The position numbers and the translations under genes are program-made. 52,815 nucleotides of DNA, taken from Actinomadura sp. HBU206391. GTDB lineage: Bacteria; Actinomycetota; Actinomycetes; Streptosporangiales; Streptosporangiaceae. Each line of letters begins with the position of its first letter. The first letter of the stretch is position 1. The stretch covers positions 1 to 52,815 of the forward strand of contig NZ_JABVEB010000030.1 of NCBI RefSeq assembly GCF_014323665.1, in the 5' to 3' direction. Below are positions 7,170 through 15,435 of the stretch, piece by piece. The notes below the pieces were generated by a model that was not told the DNA's origin, ran no database searches, and was given only the letters and a program-made list of their open reading frames with translations.

Positions 7170-7308
7170 CGGAGGTGGGTGCGGAGAGCGGCCACTACCG
7201 CATCGCCTTCTCCACCGCGGCTCCGTGCTCTCCTCGGTGATGACGTCGCCCGGCGACGCGCTGCGGCAGGTCGGTGAACATGTTCAGGGGGGCTCCACGG
7301 TGCCTGCA

Positions 7309-8160
7309 CTACGGCACCGGCGGCTTCGTCGCCGACTTCTGGTCCCGCGAATCCTCTCTCGACCGGAGGAGGTCCGCGGTGGCGGAATCGGCGGGGAAGT
7401 ACGCCTCGATCGCGATCTCGGCGAGGGTGATGTCCAGCGCGGTGCCGAACGTGGTGATCGCGCTGAAGAAGCTCAGCTCCCGGCCGCCGTCACGGATCCG
7501 GATCGGCAGGGCCACCTCGTGCTCGCCGGGCGGCACCTGCTCTTCTGGCAGTACCTGCTCGGGCGACGCCGCCCCGGGGCCGTACGACAGGAGTTCGTCG
7601 AGCAGCGCGGCCATCCGGGCGTCTCCCGTCATCTGCACCTGTCGGGCCAGCCGGGTGAGCAGGAAGGCGCGCACCTCGGGCAGGTTGATCACGCGGGACG
7701 CGAAGCCGCGCGGATGCAGACCGAGCCGCATCATGTTGACCGGAGGCTCCAGCAGCCCGGGATCGACACCGTGCAGGAAGACCTCGGCCGCCGAGTTGGC
7801 GAGCACGAGATTCCAGTGGCGGTCCACCGCGAGCGCCGGATAGGGCTCGTGGCCCCGTACGATCCGTTCCACGGCCTGCCGGGCCGCCGCCATGTCGGGG
7901 CCGTCGAAGGGGCGCTCCTGGTAGACGGGGGCGTAGCCGGCGGCCACCAGCAGCCGGTTGCGCTCCCTCAAGGGCACTCCCAGGTGCTCGGCCAGGTGCA
8001 GCACCATACGGCGGCTGGGGACGGTCCGGCCGGTCTCCACGAAGCTCACGTGCCGCGACGAGACCCCCGCCTCGTTTGCGAGATCGAGCTGGCTCAGCCG
8101 CCGCCGGCGACGCCAGTCACGGAACAGCTCGCCGACGGGAGGCGACATGTTCTCGGTCAT
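7309..8160 (-). CDS. XRE-family regulator with MmyB-like ligand-binding domain
   Basis: About 283 residues from ATG 8160, chosen because GGGAGG lies 4 nt upstream; GTG 8175 and ATG 8148 are alternatives. An N-terminal HTH_3 domain (LFRDWRRRRRLSQLDLANEAGVSSRHVSFVETGR) is followed by a PAS-like MmyB ligand-binding domain, with PALAVDRHWNLVLANSAAEVFL and the typical INLPEVRAFLLTRL. MmyB-like proteins are actinobacterial regulators usually divergent from an oxidoreductase or NTF2-fold gene and binding a palindrome between them. Here the divergent neighbour is an NTF2-fold gene and a matching palindrome is present. The ligand is unknown. Confidence 0.9.
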   Translation of the reverse strand: MTENMSPPVGELFRDWRRRRRLSQLDLANEAGVSSRHVSFVETGRTVPSRRMVLHLAEHLGVPLRERNRLLVAAGYAPVYQERPFDGPDMAAARQAVERIVRGHEPYPALAVDRHWNLVLANSAAEVFLHGVDPGLLEPPVNMMRLGLHPRGFASRVINLPEVRAFLLTRLARQVQMTGDARMAALLDELLSYGPGAASPEQVLPEEQVPPGEHEVALPIRIRDGGRELSFFSAITTFGTALDITLAEIAIEAYFPADSATADLLRSREDSRDQKSATKPPVP

Positions 8161-8255
8161 CCGCCCTCCCGCCACAGACGATCATCCCGCGACGATCACC
8201 GCACCGAGACGATCAACTCCCCCGAGACGCTAGCCGCCCGCCGCGCGGCGCCGCC

Positions 8256-8272
8256 ATTACATCCCAGGTAAT
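8256..8272. promoter_or_regulatory. Palindromic operator for the MmyB-type regulator
   Basis: ATTACATCCCAGGTAAT is an inverted repeat (ATTAC/GTAAT, 7-nt spacer) in the 150-bp region between the divergent regulator and NTF2-fold gene. Its form, ATTACC-type arms around a C/G-run, agrees with what I recall of MmyB-family sites. Most likely it represses the NTF2-fold gene. Confidence 0.55.
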
Positions 8273-8310
8273 CGACGCCATGACCCGTGCCTGCGAACGT
8301 TGCCGCCATG

Positions 8311-8724
8311 ACAAGCGATACGACGAACGATATGAGCCAGGAGCGGCCCGAGGCCGGGCGGGCCGAGCGGAACAGGCGGCTCGCGCTGCACGCCTTCGCG
8401 GAGTTCGCGAAGGGCAACGTGGACATCCTGCGGACGGCGCTGCACGAGGACTTCATCGAGCACAGCCCAGGAAACCCTTCCGGCCGCGACGCCTTCACCG
8501 AGTTCATGAAGAACGGCCCGGTGACCGGCGCCCGGCTGGAGCTGAAGCGGGTCATCGCCGACGACGATCACGTCGTGATGCACTACAACATGATCAAGCC
8601 TGGCGAGACGCTCGGCACCGCGGTGGTCGACATCTGGCGGATGCGGGACGGGCTCATCACGGAGCACTGGGACGTTCTGCAGCCCGTACCGGATCCGGCC
8701 GAGACGCCAAATGGCATGTTCTGA
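8311..8724 (+). CDS. NTF2-fold (SnoaL-like) protein
   Basis: A 137-residue protein with the small cone-shaped NTF2/SnoaL fold pattern: an N-terminal helix (LALHAFAEFAKGNVDILRTAL), HEDFIEHSPGNPSGRDAFTEFM, and strands VIADDDHVVMHYNM and VVDIWRMRDGLITEHWDVLQPVP. Members act as hydrolases, isomerases or binding proteins for small hydrophobic molecules; no pathway can be assigned. ATG 8311 is used. GTG 8287 and ATG 8332 are possible and none has a clear ribosome-binding site, so a leaderless transcript is conceivable. Its control by the divergent MmyB-type regulator is inferred from the palindrome upstream. A hairpin overlaps its stop codon. Confidence 0.85.
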   Translation, partial: TSDTTNDMSQERPEAGRAERNRRLALHAFAEFAKGNVDILRTALHEDFIEHSPGNPSGRDAFTEFMKNGPVTGARLELKRVIADDDHVVMHYNMIKPGETLGTAVVDIWRMRDGLITEHWDVLQPVPDPAETPNGMF

Positions 8725-8748
8725 ACCGGCGAATCGGCGGCCGGTTCA
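8722..8748. terminator. Bidirectional hairpin between the NTF2-fold gene and the Uma2 gene
   Basis: TGAACCGGC (8722-8730) pairs perfectly with GCCGGTTCA (8740-8748) around 9 nt. It starts at the stop codon of the plus-strand gene and lies 13 bp past the stop of the convergent minus-strand gene. Confidence 0.55.
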
Positions 8749-8760
8749 CCCGCCCCGCGC

Positions 8761-9342
8761 TCAGGTGCGGCGTCGGCCGAGCAGCCCGGACGGGTCGATG
8801 TCGACGGGGAACGGTCGCGTGAGGTGGATCGTGCTGTGCGAGACGCCGATCTGGGCGTACGCGCCGTCCTCAAGCCGGAACGCGGTCAGTTTCGGAGCGG
8901 GGAGGAGTTCGAGAACCCAGTAGTCCTCGATCCCTACTTCGGCGTACGCCTCGAGCTTCTCCCCGAAGTCCCGGTTGCAACTCTGCCTGCTGCCGCTGAT
9001 CTCCACGGCCAGGACGACGTCGGCCGCGTCGTACTCCTGTGGCTGGGCGTCGAACGCGTCTCCGGTCACCACGACGACATCGGGAACCTTGAGCCAGTCG
9101 GCCCGGCGGCCGGTGGCGGTGTCCACCTCCTGGACAACGCCGAGATCGAGGCCGACCTTCTCGATCGCCTCCTCCAGCAGGTTGGCGATCCGACGCGAGG
9201 CGACCTGATGCGCGGATGAAGGGCGGGGGCTCACGATCAGAACCCCATCGTCGATCTCATACCGGTGGAACTCGTCTTCCGGGAGCCTGCGGAGGTCGTC
9301 AACGGTCCACGGACCGTGACGTTCCGTCAACGATAGCGACAC
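8761..9342 (-). CDS. Uma2-family (DUF820) restriction-endonuclease-like protein
   Basis: A 193-residue Uma2 protein. Family hallmarks are the start TVDDLRRLPEDEFHRYEIDDG, HQVASRRIANLLEEA, VPDVVVVTGD, and the nuclease-core pattern VVLAVEISGSRQ, then DFGEKLEAYAEVGIEDYWVLE. The E-x-S, D, K and YW spacing matches the PD-(D/E)XK-like fold. The cellular role of Uma2 proteins is unknown despite their abundance in actinobacteria. GTG 9342 has GGGAGG 7 nt upstream. It lies downstream of clpC, separated by a strong terminator, so it is probably independently transcribed. Confidence 0.9.
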   Translation of the reverse strand: MSLSLTERHGPWTVDDLRRLPEDEFHRYEIDDGVLIVSPRPSSAHQVASRRIANLLEEAIEKVGLDLGVVQEVDTATGRRADWLKVPDVVVVTGDAFDAQPQEYDAADVVLAVEISGSRQSCNRDFGEKLEAYAEVGIEDYWVLELLPAPKLTAFRLEDGAYAQIGVSHSTIHLTRPFPVDIDPSGLLGRRRT

Positions 9343-9408
9343 AGCGTGTCCTCCCTCGCCTGTTCGCGCACACCCAGCGTAGTTCGATTAGCGCCGCCGT
9401 AGGGCGGC

Positions 9409-9459
9409 AAGAGCAACGAGGCCCCGCACTCTCGTGCGGGGCCTCGCCGTCGTGCTCTT
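9409..9459 (-). terminator. Strong terminator downstream of clpC
   Basis: A perfect 12-bp stem GAGGCCCCGCAC/GTGCGGGGCCTC (9418-9429 with 9434-9445, 4-nt loop) is nested inside a second 7-bp pairing, AAGAGCA/TGCTCTT (9409-9415 with 9453-9459). It lies 21 bp past the clpC stop. Confidence 0.85.
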
Positions 9460-9479
9460 GAGCTCGTCGTGCTGCGGGC

Positions 9480-12005
9480 TCAGTCCTTGTTGAAGTTGAT
9501 CGTGTCGTCGACCGACGCGCCCACGGTGGGCAGCGCGTCCGGGACGCCGGTCGGCTTGGGCTCACCCCGGAAGGTGAACTTGGCCGTCTCACCGGTGCCC
9601 TCGACACCGACGATCACGATCTGGCCGGCCTTGAGCTCGCTGTAGAGGATCTTCTCGGACAGGTTGTCCTCGATCTCCCGCTGGATCGTGCGACGCAGCG
9701 GCCGGGCGCCGAGCACCGGGTCGTAACCCCGCTCGGCGAGCAGGTCCTTGGCGTCCTGCTGCAGCTCGAGACCCATGTCGCGGTCCTTGAGCCGCTCGTC
9801 GACCTTGGCGATCATCAGATCCACGATCTGGATGATCTCCTTCGGCGTCAGCTGGTGGAACACGACCGTGTCGTCGACGCGGTTGAGGAACTCGGGCCGG
9901 AAGTGCTGCTTGAGCTCCTCTTCGACCTTGGACTTCATCCGGTCGTAGTCGCCCTGCTCATCGTTCTGCCGCGCGAACCCCATGGACTGGCCCTTGGAGA
10001 TGTCCCGGGTGCCCAGGTTCGTCGTCATGATGATGACGGTGTTCTTGAAGTCCACGACCCGGCCCTGAGCGTCGGTCAGCCGACCGTCCTCGAGGATCTG
10101 CAGCAGCGAGTTGAAGATGTCCGGGTGGGCCTTCTCGATCTCGTCGAACAGCACGACCGAGAACGGCTTGCGCCGCACCTTCTCGGTGAGCTGGCCGCCC
10201 TCTTCGTACCCGACGTAGCCGGGCGGGGAGCCGAACAGCCGCGAGACGGTGTGCTTCTCCATGAACTCGGACATGTCGAGCTGGATGAGGGCGTCCTCGT
10301 CACCGAACAGGAACTCGGCCAGCGTCTTGGACAGCTCGGTCTTACCGACACCGGACGGACCGGCGAAGATGAACGAGCCACCCGGACGCTTGGGGTCCTT
10401 CAGGCCGGCGCGGGTACGGCGGATCGACTGCGACAGCGCCTTGATCGCATCGTTCTGGCCGATGACGCGCTTGTGCAGCTCCTCCTCCATCCGCAGCAGC
10501 CGGGCGGACTCCTCCTCGGTGAGCTTGAAGACGGGGATGCCGGTGGCCGTCGCCAGAACCTCGGCGATCAGCTCCTCACCCACCTCGGCGACGATGTCCA
10601 TGTCGCCGGCCTTCCACTCCTTCTCCCGCTGCGCCTTCTGACCCAGCAGCTGCTTCTCCTTGTCCCGGAGCGCGGCCGCCTTCTCGAAGTCCTGGGCGTC
10701 GATCGCCGATTCCTTCTCCCGGCGAACGTCGGCGATCTTCTCGTCGTACTCACGCAGGTCCGGCGGCGCGGTCATCCGGCGGATGCGCATCCGCGAACCG
10801 GCCTCGTCGATGAGGTCGATCGCCTTGTCCGGCAGGAACCGGTCGCTGATGTAGCGGTCGGCGAGCTGCGCGGCCGCGACCAGCGCGCCATCGGTGATCG
10901 AGACGCGGTGGTGGGCCTCGTAGCGGTCCCGCAGACCCTTGAGGATCTCGATCGTGTGCGACAGCGACGGCTCGGCAACCTGGATCGGCTGGAAGCGCCG
11001 CTCGAGGGCGGCGTCCTTCTCCAGGTGCTTGCGGTACTCGTCGAGCGTCGTCGCACCGATCGTCTGCAGCTCGCCACGGGCCAGCATCGGCTTGAGGATG
11101 CTGGCGGCGTCGATCGCGCCCTCGGCGGCGCCCGCACCCACCAGGGTGTGGAGCTCGTCGATGAACAGGATGATGTCGCCGCGGGTGCGGATCTCCTTGA
11201 GGACCTTTTTCAGCCGCTCCTCGAAGTCACCCCGGTAGCGCGAACCGGCCACCAGAGCGCCCAGGTCGAGGGTGTAGAGCTGCTTGTCCTTGAGCGTCTC
11301 GGGCACCTCGCCCTTGACGATCTTCTGGGCAAGGCCTTCAACGACGGCGGTCTTGCCCACGCCGGGCTCGCCGACCAGCACCGGGTTGTTCTTGGTGCGG
11401 CGGCTGAGGACCTGCATGACCCGCTCGATCTCCTTGTCCCGGCCGATGACCGGGTCGAGCTTGCCCTCACGGGCCGCCTGAGTGAGGTTGCGGCCGAACT
11501 GGTCGAGAACCAAGGAGGTCGAGGGAGCGGACTCGGACGGGCCGCCAGAGGCAGCGGGCTCCTTGCCCTGGTACCCGTGCAGCAACTGGATCACCTGCTG
11601 GCGCACCCGGTTGAGGTCCGCGCCGAGCTTCACCAGCACTTGGGCGGCAACGCCCTCACCCTCTCGGATCAGACCCAAGAGGATGTGCTCAGTGCCGATG
11701 TAGTTATGACCAAGCTGCAACGCCTCGCGCAACGACAGCTCAAGAACCTTCTTGGCGCGTGGCGTGAAGGGGATGTGCCCCGACGGCGCCTGCTGCCCCT
11801 GACCAATGATCTCTTCGACCTGCTGACGCACGGCCTCAAGACTGATCCCCAGGCTCTCCAGGGCCTTGGCAGCAACACCCTCACCCTCATGGATCAGGCC
11901 CAGGAGGATGTGCTCGGTGCCAATGTAGTTGTGGTTGAGCATCCTGGCTTCTTCCTGAGCCAGGACGACAACCCGCCGCGCGCGGTCGGTGAACCTTTCG
12001 AACAT
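9480..12005 (-). CDS. clpC: ATP-dependent protease unfoldase ClpC
   Basis: Class II Hsp100 unfoldase of 841 residues. It feeds substrates to the ClpP peptidase in cytoplasmic protein quality control. Two N-terminal Clp repeats ([17 protein letters not shown], then [17 protein letters not shown]) precede AAA+ domain 1 (GEPGVGKT, Walker [20 protein letters not shown]), a UVR-type coiled middle part ([18 protein letters not shown]) and AAA+ domain 2 ([20 protein letters not shown]). The loop [16 protein letters not shown] is the pore region. Identity to mycobacterial ClpC1 is visibly very high. ATG 12005 ([12 protein letters not shown]) is the start: the upstream GTG 12020 overlaps its GAGGAG ribosome-binding site. 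Monocistronic, with its own terminator. Confidence 0.98.
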   Translation of the reverse strand: MFERFTDRARRVVVLAQEEARMLNHNYIGTEHILLGLIHEGEGVAAKALESLGISLEAVRQQVEEIIGQGQQAPSGHIPFTPRAKKVLELSLREALQLGHNYIGTEHILLGLIREGEGVAAQVLVKLGADLNRVRQQVIQLLHGYQGKEPAASGGPSESAPSTSLVLDQFGRNLTQAAREGKLDPVIGRDKEIERVMQVLSRRTKNNPVLVGEPGVGKTAVVEGLAQKIVKGEVPETLKDKQLYTLDLGALVAGSRYRGDFEERLKKVLKEIRTRGDIILFIDELHTLVGAGAAEGAIDAASILKPMLARGELQTIGATTLDEYRKHLEKDAALERRFQPIQVAEPSLSHTIEILKGLRDRYEAHHRVSITDGALVAAAQLADRYISDRFLPDKAIDLIDEAGSRMRIRRMTAPPDLREYDEKIADVRREKESAIDAQDFEKAAALRDKEKQLLGQKAQREKEWKAGDMDIVAEVGEELIAEVLATATGIPVFKLTEEESARLLRMEEELHKRVIGQNDAIKALSQSIRRTRAGLKDPKRPGGSFIFAGPSGVGKTELSKTLAEFLFGDEDALIQLDMSEFMEKHTVSRLFGSPPGYVGYEEGGQLTEKVRRKPFSVVLFDEIEKAHPDIFNSLLQILEDGRLTDAQGRVVDFKNTVIIMTTNLGTRDISKGQSMGFARQNDEQGDYDRMKSKVEEELKQHFRPEFLNRVDDTVVFHQLTPKEIIQIVDLMIAKVDERLKDRDMGLELQQDAKDLLAERGYDPVLGARPLRRTIQREIEDNLSEKILYSELKAGQIVIVGVEGTGETAKFTFRGEPKPTGVPDALPTVGASVDDTINFNKD

Positions 12006-12181
12006 GTCGTCGCTCCTCACAGAGCGGTCGGACCGGGTCCGGGATGTCCGGCCTTGTCCTTCCGCATGCTAGCCCGCCCCGAGGAGGTCCGCCCGGTGCA
12101 CTCTCACCGAGAGACGTTCCCCAGCTAAGCTCTGTTCATCCTCATCCAACTACCGCATCGGTGCGTCATGTTCCCGCTACG

Positions 12182-12211
12182 CCCCAAGCGAACGTCGGTT
12201 CCGGCTTGGGG
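12182..12211. promoter_or_regulatory. Inverted repeat upstream of clpC
   Basis: CCCCAAGC-GAAC, then four bases, then GTTC-CG-GCTTGGGG forms a 12-bp stem with a 2-nt bulge in the clpC-lsr2 interval, about 180 bp upstream of clpC. The minus strand carries GTTCGC, the half-site known for the actinobacterial Clp regulator ClgR. It could be a regulator site or just a hairpin in the lsr2 3' region. Confidence 0.3.
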
Positions 12212-12280
12212 ACGCGCCCGGGGGACGCCCCACGCGGCGCCGGCGAGAGACCGGCCATCCCTGACACTCCTCACCACGAC

Positions 12281-12320
12281 CGAACGGCCCGCCTACCTGA
12301 ACGAGGTGGCGGGCCGTTCG
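12281..12320 (-). terminator. Terminator of lsr2
   Basis: CGAACGGCCCGCC (12281-12293) pairs perfectly with GGCGGGCCGTTCG (12308-12320). ACC/GGT inside extends the stem past one bulge. It lies 14 bp past the lsr2 stop codon. Confidence 0.85.
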
Positions 12321-12334
12321 CGGCTGTCAAGCTC

Positions 12335-12655
12335 TCAGTGAGCGGCCTCGTACTGTTCCACGACGGATGCCGGGATACGACCACGCTCGTTGACCTTGAT
12401 GCCACGCGACTTCGCCCATGCGCGTATATCCGCGCTGCGCTCACGACTGGACGCACCGCGGGTACGGCGACGCCGGGCGGCGCCAGCCTTCCGCGCATGG
12501 TCCACGAACGGCTGCAGTGAATCCCGCAGCCTCTTTGCGTTGGAACCACTGAGATCGATCTCATAGGTGGCGCCATCGAGCGAGAACGACACGGTCTCGT
12601 CCGCCTCGCCACCGTCGAGGTCGTCGACGAGAAGCACCTGAACCTTCTGTGCCAT
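12335..12655 (-). CDS. lsr2: Lsr2 nucleoid-associated silencer
   Basis: A 106-residue Lsr2, the H-NS-like protein that binds AT-rich minor grooves and silences foreign DNA in actinobacteria. The N-terminal dimerisation domain (MAQKVQVLLVDDLDGGEADETVSFSLDG, with YEIDLSGSNAKRLRDSL) leads to an Ala/Arg-rich linker and the C-terminal DNA-binding domain ADIRAWAKSRGIKVNERGRIP, whose RGR is the AT-hook-like contact. ATG 12655 gives the standard length and has GGAAAGG upstream; in-frame codons further up to 12754 are not family-like. It sits beside clpC as in other actinobacteria, each gene with its own terminator. Confidence 0.97.
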   Translation of the reverse strand: MAQKVQVLLVDDLDGGEADETVSFSLDGATYEIDLSGSNAKRLRDSLQPFVDHARKAGAARRRRTRGASSRERSADIRAWAKSRGIKVNERGRIPASVVEQYEAAH

Positions 12656-13150
12656 GGGGACAGACCTTTCCGCCGGAGCAAACTGCATTCGCATCTCAAA
12701 GATATACCGTTGTGCTTGCGGATGACAATTCAGGGTCCCGTACGGAGTTTCCATCCGAGTGCGCGGTAACGCAACGTAATCAGACCAACGAATCCCGTCT
12801 TACTCTCCAGGAGACCCGTTCTCACCATGGGACGGGTGATACGTGTTGCCGCTGAACTCGCCCGTAGCCGTCAGAACGCCGCCAGAAGACCAAGGTGCAG
12901 AAGAGGTGGTACGCGGTGGGTGCCTCGTAGGCAATTGTCCTGTGCCTCCGCACAAGCGCCGCGATGCCCTGTGAGATCACTCCGAAGCAAGCGATTTCCA
13001 CCGCCTGCGCAGGAGCGTCACCGGACGGGCGCGGGCCACCGACGCAGTGATTCTCGGGCACCGCAGGCGCAGAAAATACCGGTTCCAACGTCCCCTTAAC
13101 CGGTGCCCAACATGTCCGCTCGATCCCTATTAAGCCCTACGCGGCAAGGC
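12656..13150. other. 495-bp region upstream of lsr2 without a recognised gene
   Basis: It contains the lsr2 promoter region, with visibly lower GC than the surroundings near 12,690-12,780. A minus-strand frame (12822-13088, 88 codons) and an overlapping plus-strand frame are open, but neither resembles a family I know nor has a good ribosome-binding site. No tRNA or riboswitch pattern seen. Confidence 0.4.
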
Positions 13151-13597
13151 TTAGCGGCCAGTCCTCACCCGTACGACGAACGTACGGGCGACCCGGTCGT
13201 GCAGCGCCTGTCGCCGGGGCCGCTCGAACAGCAGGGCCGCGTTGCCGACCCAGAAGAGCCCGGCCATCACGCCGAGGACCGGCACCGGGCGCGCGGCGAT
13301 GGGCAGCGCGTAGACGGCCGATCTGAGGACGGCGCGCCCGACGCCCAGCCGGCCCTCCTCGGGCCCCTCGGGGCCGGCGGGGACCACGGCCACGCCGGCC
13401 AGCCGTTTGCCGAGCGTCCGGCCCCACCGTGCGAGCTGCACGGATTCGTAGACGAGTAAGAGCCCGGCCAGTCCTACCGAGGCCACGATCTCAGCGGTGA
13501 CCTGCGGCAACGTGGCCCGCGCGATCAGTACCACCGGCAGGCCGACGACGAGCGTGTCGACGATCCGGGCGAGGAGGCGCTGCCCCGGGTCGGCCAT
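13151..13597 (-). CDS. RDD-family membrane protein
   Basis: A 148-residue protein with about three membrane helices. Visible features are RIVDTLVVGLPVVLIARATL at the N-terminus, GLAGLLLVYESVQLARWGRTLGKRLAGVAVV (the conserved Gly-x-Thr-x-Gly-Lys turn of RDD proteins), and VLGVMAGLFWVGNAALLF ending in LHDRVARTFVV. RDD proteins are poorly characterised; some are proposed ion transporters or exchangers. ATG 13597 (MADPGQRLLARIVD) starts 41 bp after the upstream RDD gene stops. The longer frame upstream is Arg/Pro-rich and not family-like. It is the last gene of the argA-RDD-RDD run. Confidence 0.82.
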   Translation of the reverse strand: MADPGQRLLARIVDTLVVGLPVVLIARATLPQVTAEIVASVGLAGLLLVYESVQLARWGRTLGKRLAGVAVVPAGPEGPEEGRLGVGRAVLRSAVYALPIAARPVPVLGVMAGLFWVGNAALLFERPRRQALHDRVARTFVVRVRTGR

Positions 13598-13638
13598 CTC
13601 GCCGACCCCTGGGACAGGGCTTCCGGCGGCCGGTCCGG

Positions 13639-14370
13639 CTACTCCCACTCGACTCGATCGTCGATCACAACGGTCCCGGCGAAACGGTCGTGCACCGATT
13701 GGTGCAGCGGCCGGTCCCAGATCGCCCACAGATACGCCACCAGGGTTCCGAGCGACACCAGCAGCAGCCCGTAGGCCGCGAAGTCGAAGACCTTCACCGT
13801 CAGGATGAGGAAGAAGAAAAATCCCAATTGGTAGCCGACGTGGTTGATCGCCGGCCGCCAGACGGCGGTGAAGACGTCCAGCGGATCACCCGCCGGGTCC
13901 ACCTTTACGACACGCAGACCGAACCACCGTTTGCCGAGGGTCTGTCCCCACACGGCGAGCTGGACCGCCTCATACAGGAAGGGCAGAACAGACAGGACCG
14001 TGAACAGGACGAAGATGATCGGCCAGGTCCAGACACCGCCCTCGTCCTTGGCCTTGCTGCCCGCACTGTCCAGGCCCAGGGCGCCGATCGCAATCGGGAG
14101 AATGAGCGCGAATCCGAAAACAGCGACGAGTGCGTTGTCCATGACCCGCGCGCCGGCGCGGCGGTGAATGGGCGCCAGCGGTAGATCCCCCGCGGGGGAG
14201 GGCTCAGCGGGATATGAACCGTACGAGTCGTACGACGCTTCGTGCCCGTAGTGATGCTGCCGCTGGGGCTCACCGTGCGAGGGAGGCTGACCGTACATCG
14301 AGGCTCCGTAAGGCGGCCGTCCCGACCGCTGGGGCGAGTGCGGGCGCCCGCCATAAGGGGGTTCACTCAT
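13639..14370 (-). CDS. RDD-family membrane protein with Gly/Tyr/Pro-rich cytosolic N-terminus
   Basis: 243 residues. The first about 65 are low-complexity (Pro, Gly, Tyr, Gln, His). The RDD domain follows: RRAGARVMDNALVAVFGFALIL, a second helix WTWPIIFVLFTVLSVLPFLYEA, the GQTLGKRWFGLRVV turn, two more helices, and the final VHDRFAGTVVIDD. ATG 14370 (MSEPPYGG) is preferred, because GGAGG lies 6 nt upstream; ATG 14376 abuts that site. The start overlaps the argA stop, so translation is coupled. It is paralogous to the next RDD gene. Confidence 0.85.
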   Translation of the reverse strand: MSEPPYGGRPHSPQRSGRPPYGASMYGQPPSHGEPQRQHHYGHEASYDSYGSYPAEPSPAGDLPLAPIHRRAGARVMDNALVAVFGFALILPIAIGALGLDSAGSKAKDEGGVWTWPIIFVLFTVLSVLPFLYEAVQLAVWGQTLGKRWFGLRVVKVDPAGDPLDVFTAVWRPAINHVGYQLGFFFFLILTVKVFDFAAYGLLLVSLGTLVAYLWAIWDRPLHQSVHDRFAGTVVIDDRVEWE

Positions 14371-14881
14371 CTTCATCCTCCAAGCGGAGCAACATCCGGG
14401 TATTCCCCAACGTATTAGGCTTCACCCGGTCAAGGTCGAGAAACTCCGCCACACCTTCGTCATAAGAACGGAGAAGCTCCTCGTAGACCTCAGGGGAAAC
14501 CGGGGTCCCGTGGATCGGCTGGAAACCGTGTCGCACGAAGAACCCCACCTGGAACGTCAGGCAGAACACCCGGCGCACGCCTAGTTCACGAGCGGTCTCG
14601 AGGAGACGGTTCACGATACGGTGCCCGATCCCCCGACCGCCACAATCCGGATCCACCGCCACCGAACGGACCTCGGCAAGGTCTTTCCACATGACGTGGA
14701 GGGCGCCGCAGCCGACCACACCGCGCTCCGCGTCGTCGGCGACCCAGAACTCCTGGACGTCCTCGAAGAGCGTCACGACGCTCTTTCTCAGCATCCGCCG
14801 TCCCGAACCGGCATAAAGATCGACGAGCCGGCCGATGGCCGGGACGTCAGAGGTGCGCGCCCGCCGGATCGTGACTTCCAC
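14363..14881 (-). CDS. argA: Amino-acid N-acetyltransferase (N-acetylglutamate synthase, GNAT type)
   Basis: A 172-residue GNAT enzyme closely resembling mycobacterial ArgA (Rv2747), which makes N-acetylglutamate for arginine biosynthesis. Blocks that match are IRRARTSDVPAIGRLVDLYA, VVTLFEDVQEFWVADD, GVVGCGALHVMWKDLAEVRS, the acetyl-CoA loop DPDCGGRGIGHRI, FQVGFFVRHGF, and the C-terminal SYDEGVAEFLDLDRVKPNTLGN. No amino-acid kinase domain is fused, as in the short actinobacterial form. It heads a run with two RDD genes, overlapping the first. No Arg-box was identified. Confidence 0.9.
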   Translation of the reverse strand: MEVTIRRARTSDVPAIGRLVDLYAGSGRRMLRKSVVTLFEDVQEFWVADDAERGVVGCGALHVMWKDLAEVRSVAVDPDCGGRGIGHRIVNRLLETARELGVRRVFCLTFQVGFFVRHGFQPIHGTPVSPEVYEELLRSYDEGVAEFLDLDRVKPNTLGNTRMLLRLEDEDE

Positions 14882-15212
14882 AAGCAGGTGAGGTTAGTGC
14901 CCCGGAGCGATCGGCCGGACACGAACCGTCCCGCACCCACGGCGCGGGCGATGCCGCGGGACGGCGGCCGTCCGACGGGCCGCACCCGGGCGACGTCGCC
15001 GGTCACCGCCCGTCGTCGCTCGTCAACGCTCTTTTACCGCCCGTCGGCAACTAATTACGTGCGGCGATCGATCGAAGTGACCCTGGTACAAACAGGTGCA
15101 GGCAACGCGGTTCAGTTTCACATAGGTGATGAACCTCACATCACAGATGAGCGACAAAGGCCAGAGAGTTCAGTCACCACTCCGCTACCACCTGCGATTT
15201 CGCATGTTCCGG
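14882..15212. other. Intergenic region between argA and the riboswitch promoter
   Basis: The divergent upstream region of argA (minus) and the NlpC/P60 gene (plus). GC falls around 15,040-15,240. No gene or RNA family is recognised before the promoter at 15213. Confidence 0.45.
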
Positions 15213-15241
15213 TTGGCATTCGCTCCAGACTCCGTTAATCT
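15213..15241 (+). promoter_or_regulatory. Sigma-70-type promoter of the riboswitch transcript
   Basis: TTGGCA (15213-15218), a 17-nt spacer, and TAATCT (15236-15241) give near-consensus -35 and -10 boxes. Transcription would begin near 15248, about 30 nt before the aptamer's first helix, which fits the riboswitch placement. Confidence 0.5.
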
Positions 15242-15280
15242 CCAGCGCTGTCATCAGCAGCCACACGAGTGGCTGCAGAC

Positions 15281-15424
15281 CCGCCGAGTCCACGGAGCGC
15301 ATCCAGCGCTCCGGGAGCCGGGGACCCACCTCCCCTGGGGTGAATCCATGCATGCCCACACGCGTGCCACTGGTAGGGCTGCTCCGGCCCGAACCCGTCA
15401 GCTAACCCGGTAGGCGGCTGAGGA
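15281..15424 (+). ncRNA. c-di-AMP riboswitch (ydaO/yuaA class)
   Basis: Conserved blocks occur in the right order: a perfect hairpin GGAGCGC/GCGCTCC (15295-15313), GAGCCGGGGACCCA (15315-15328), GGGGTGAATCC (15337-15347), GTAGGG (about 15373), CCGAACCCGTCAGCTAACC (about 15389-15407), and GGCGG (15413-15417) closing the outer helix with CCGCC (15281-15285). In actinobacteria this class precedes genes for cell-wall hydrolases and generally turns expression off when c-di-AMP is high. It ends immediately before the ribosome-binding site of the downstream NlpC/P60 gene, so control may act on translation as well as termination. Confidence 0.93.
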
Positions 15425-15435
15425 GAGGAGTTTTA

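Larger units (their letters stand above)
6779..7308. other. 530-bp repeat-rich intergenic region
   Basis: No convincing gene. It holds the upstream region of the toxin-antitoxin operon, including a relatively AT-rich patch with the direct repeat ATGATGC near 6823-6850, five hexamer repeats and twin 76-bp palindromic elements. The remaining bases up to the MmyB-type regulator's stop show nothing I can name. Confidence 0.6.

Noticed and set aside
9855..12128. 757-codon plus-strand frame opposite clpC
   Set aside because: Antisense shadow of a highly conserved gene; no domain-like pattern.
12822..13088. 88-codon minus-strand frame upstream of lsr2
   Set aside because: No recognisable family, weak initiation context and an equally long frame on the other strand.
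15174..15359. 61-codon minus-strand frame
   Set aside because: It lies across the riboswitch promoter and aptamer, which explain the conservation.
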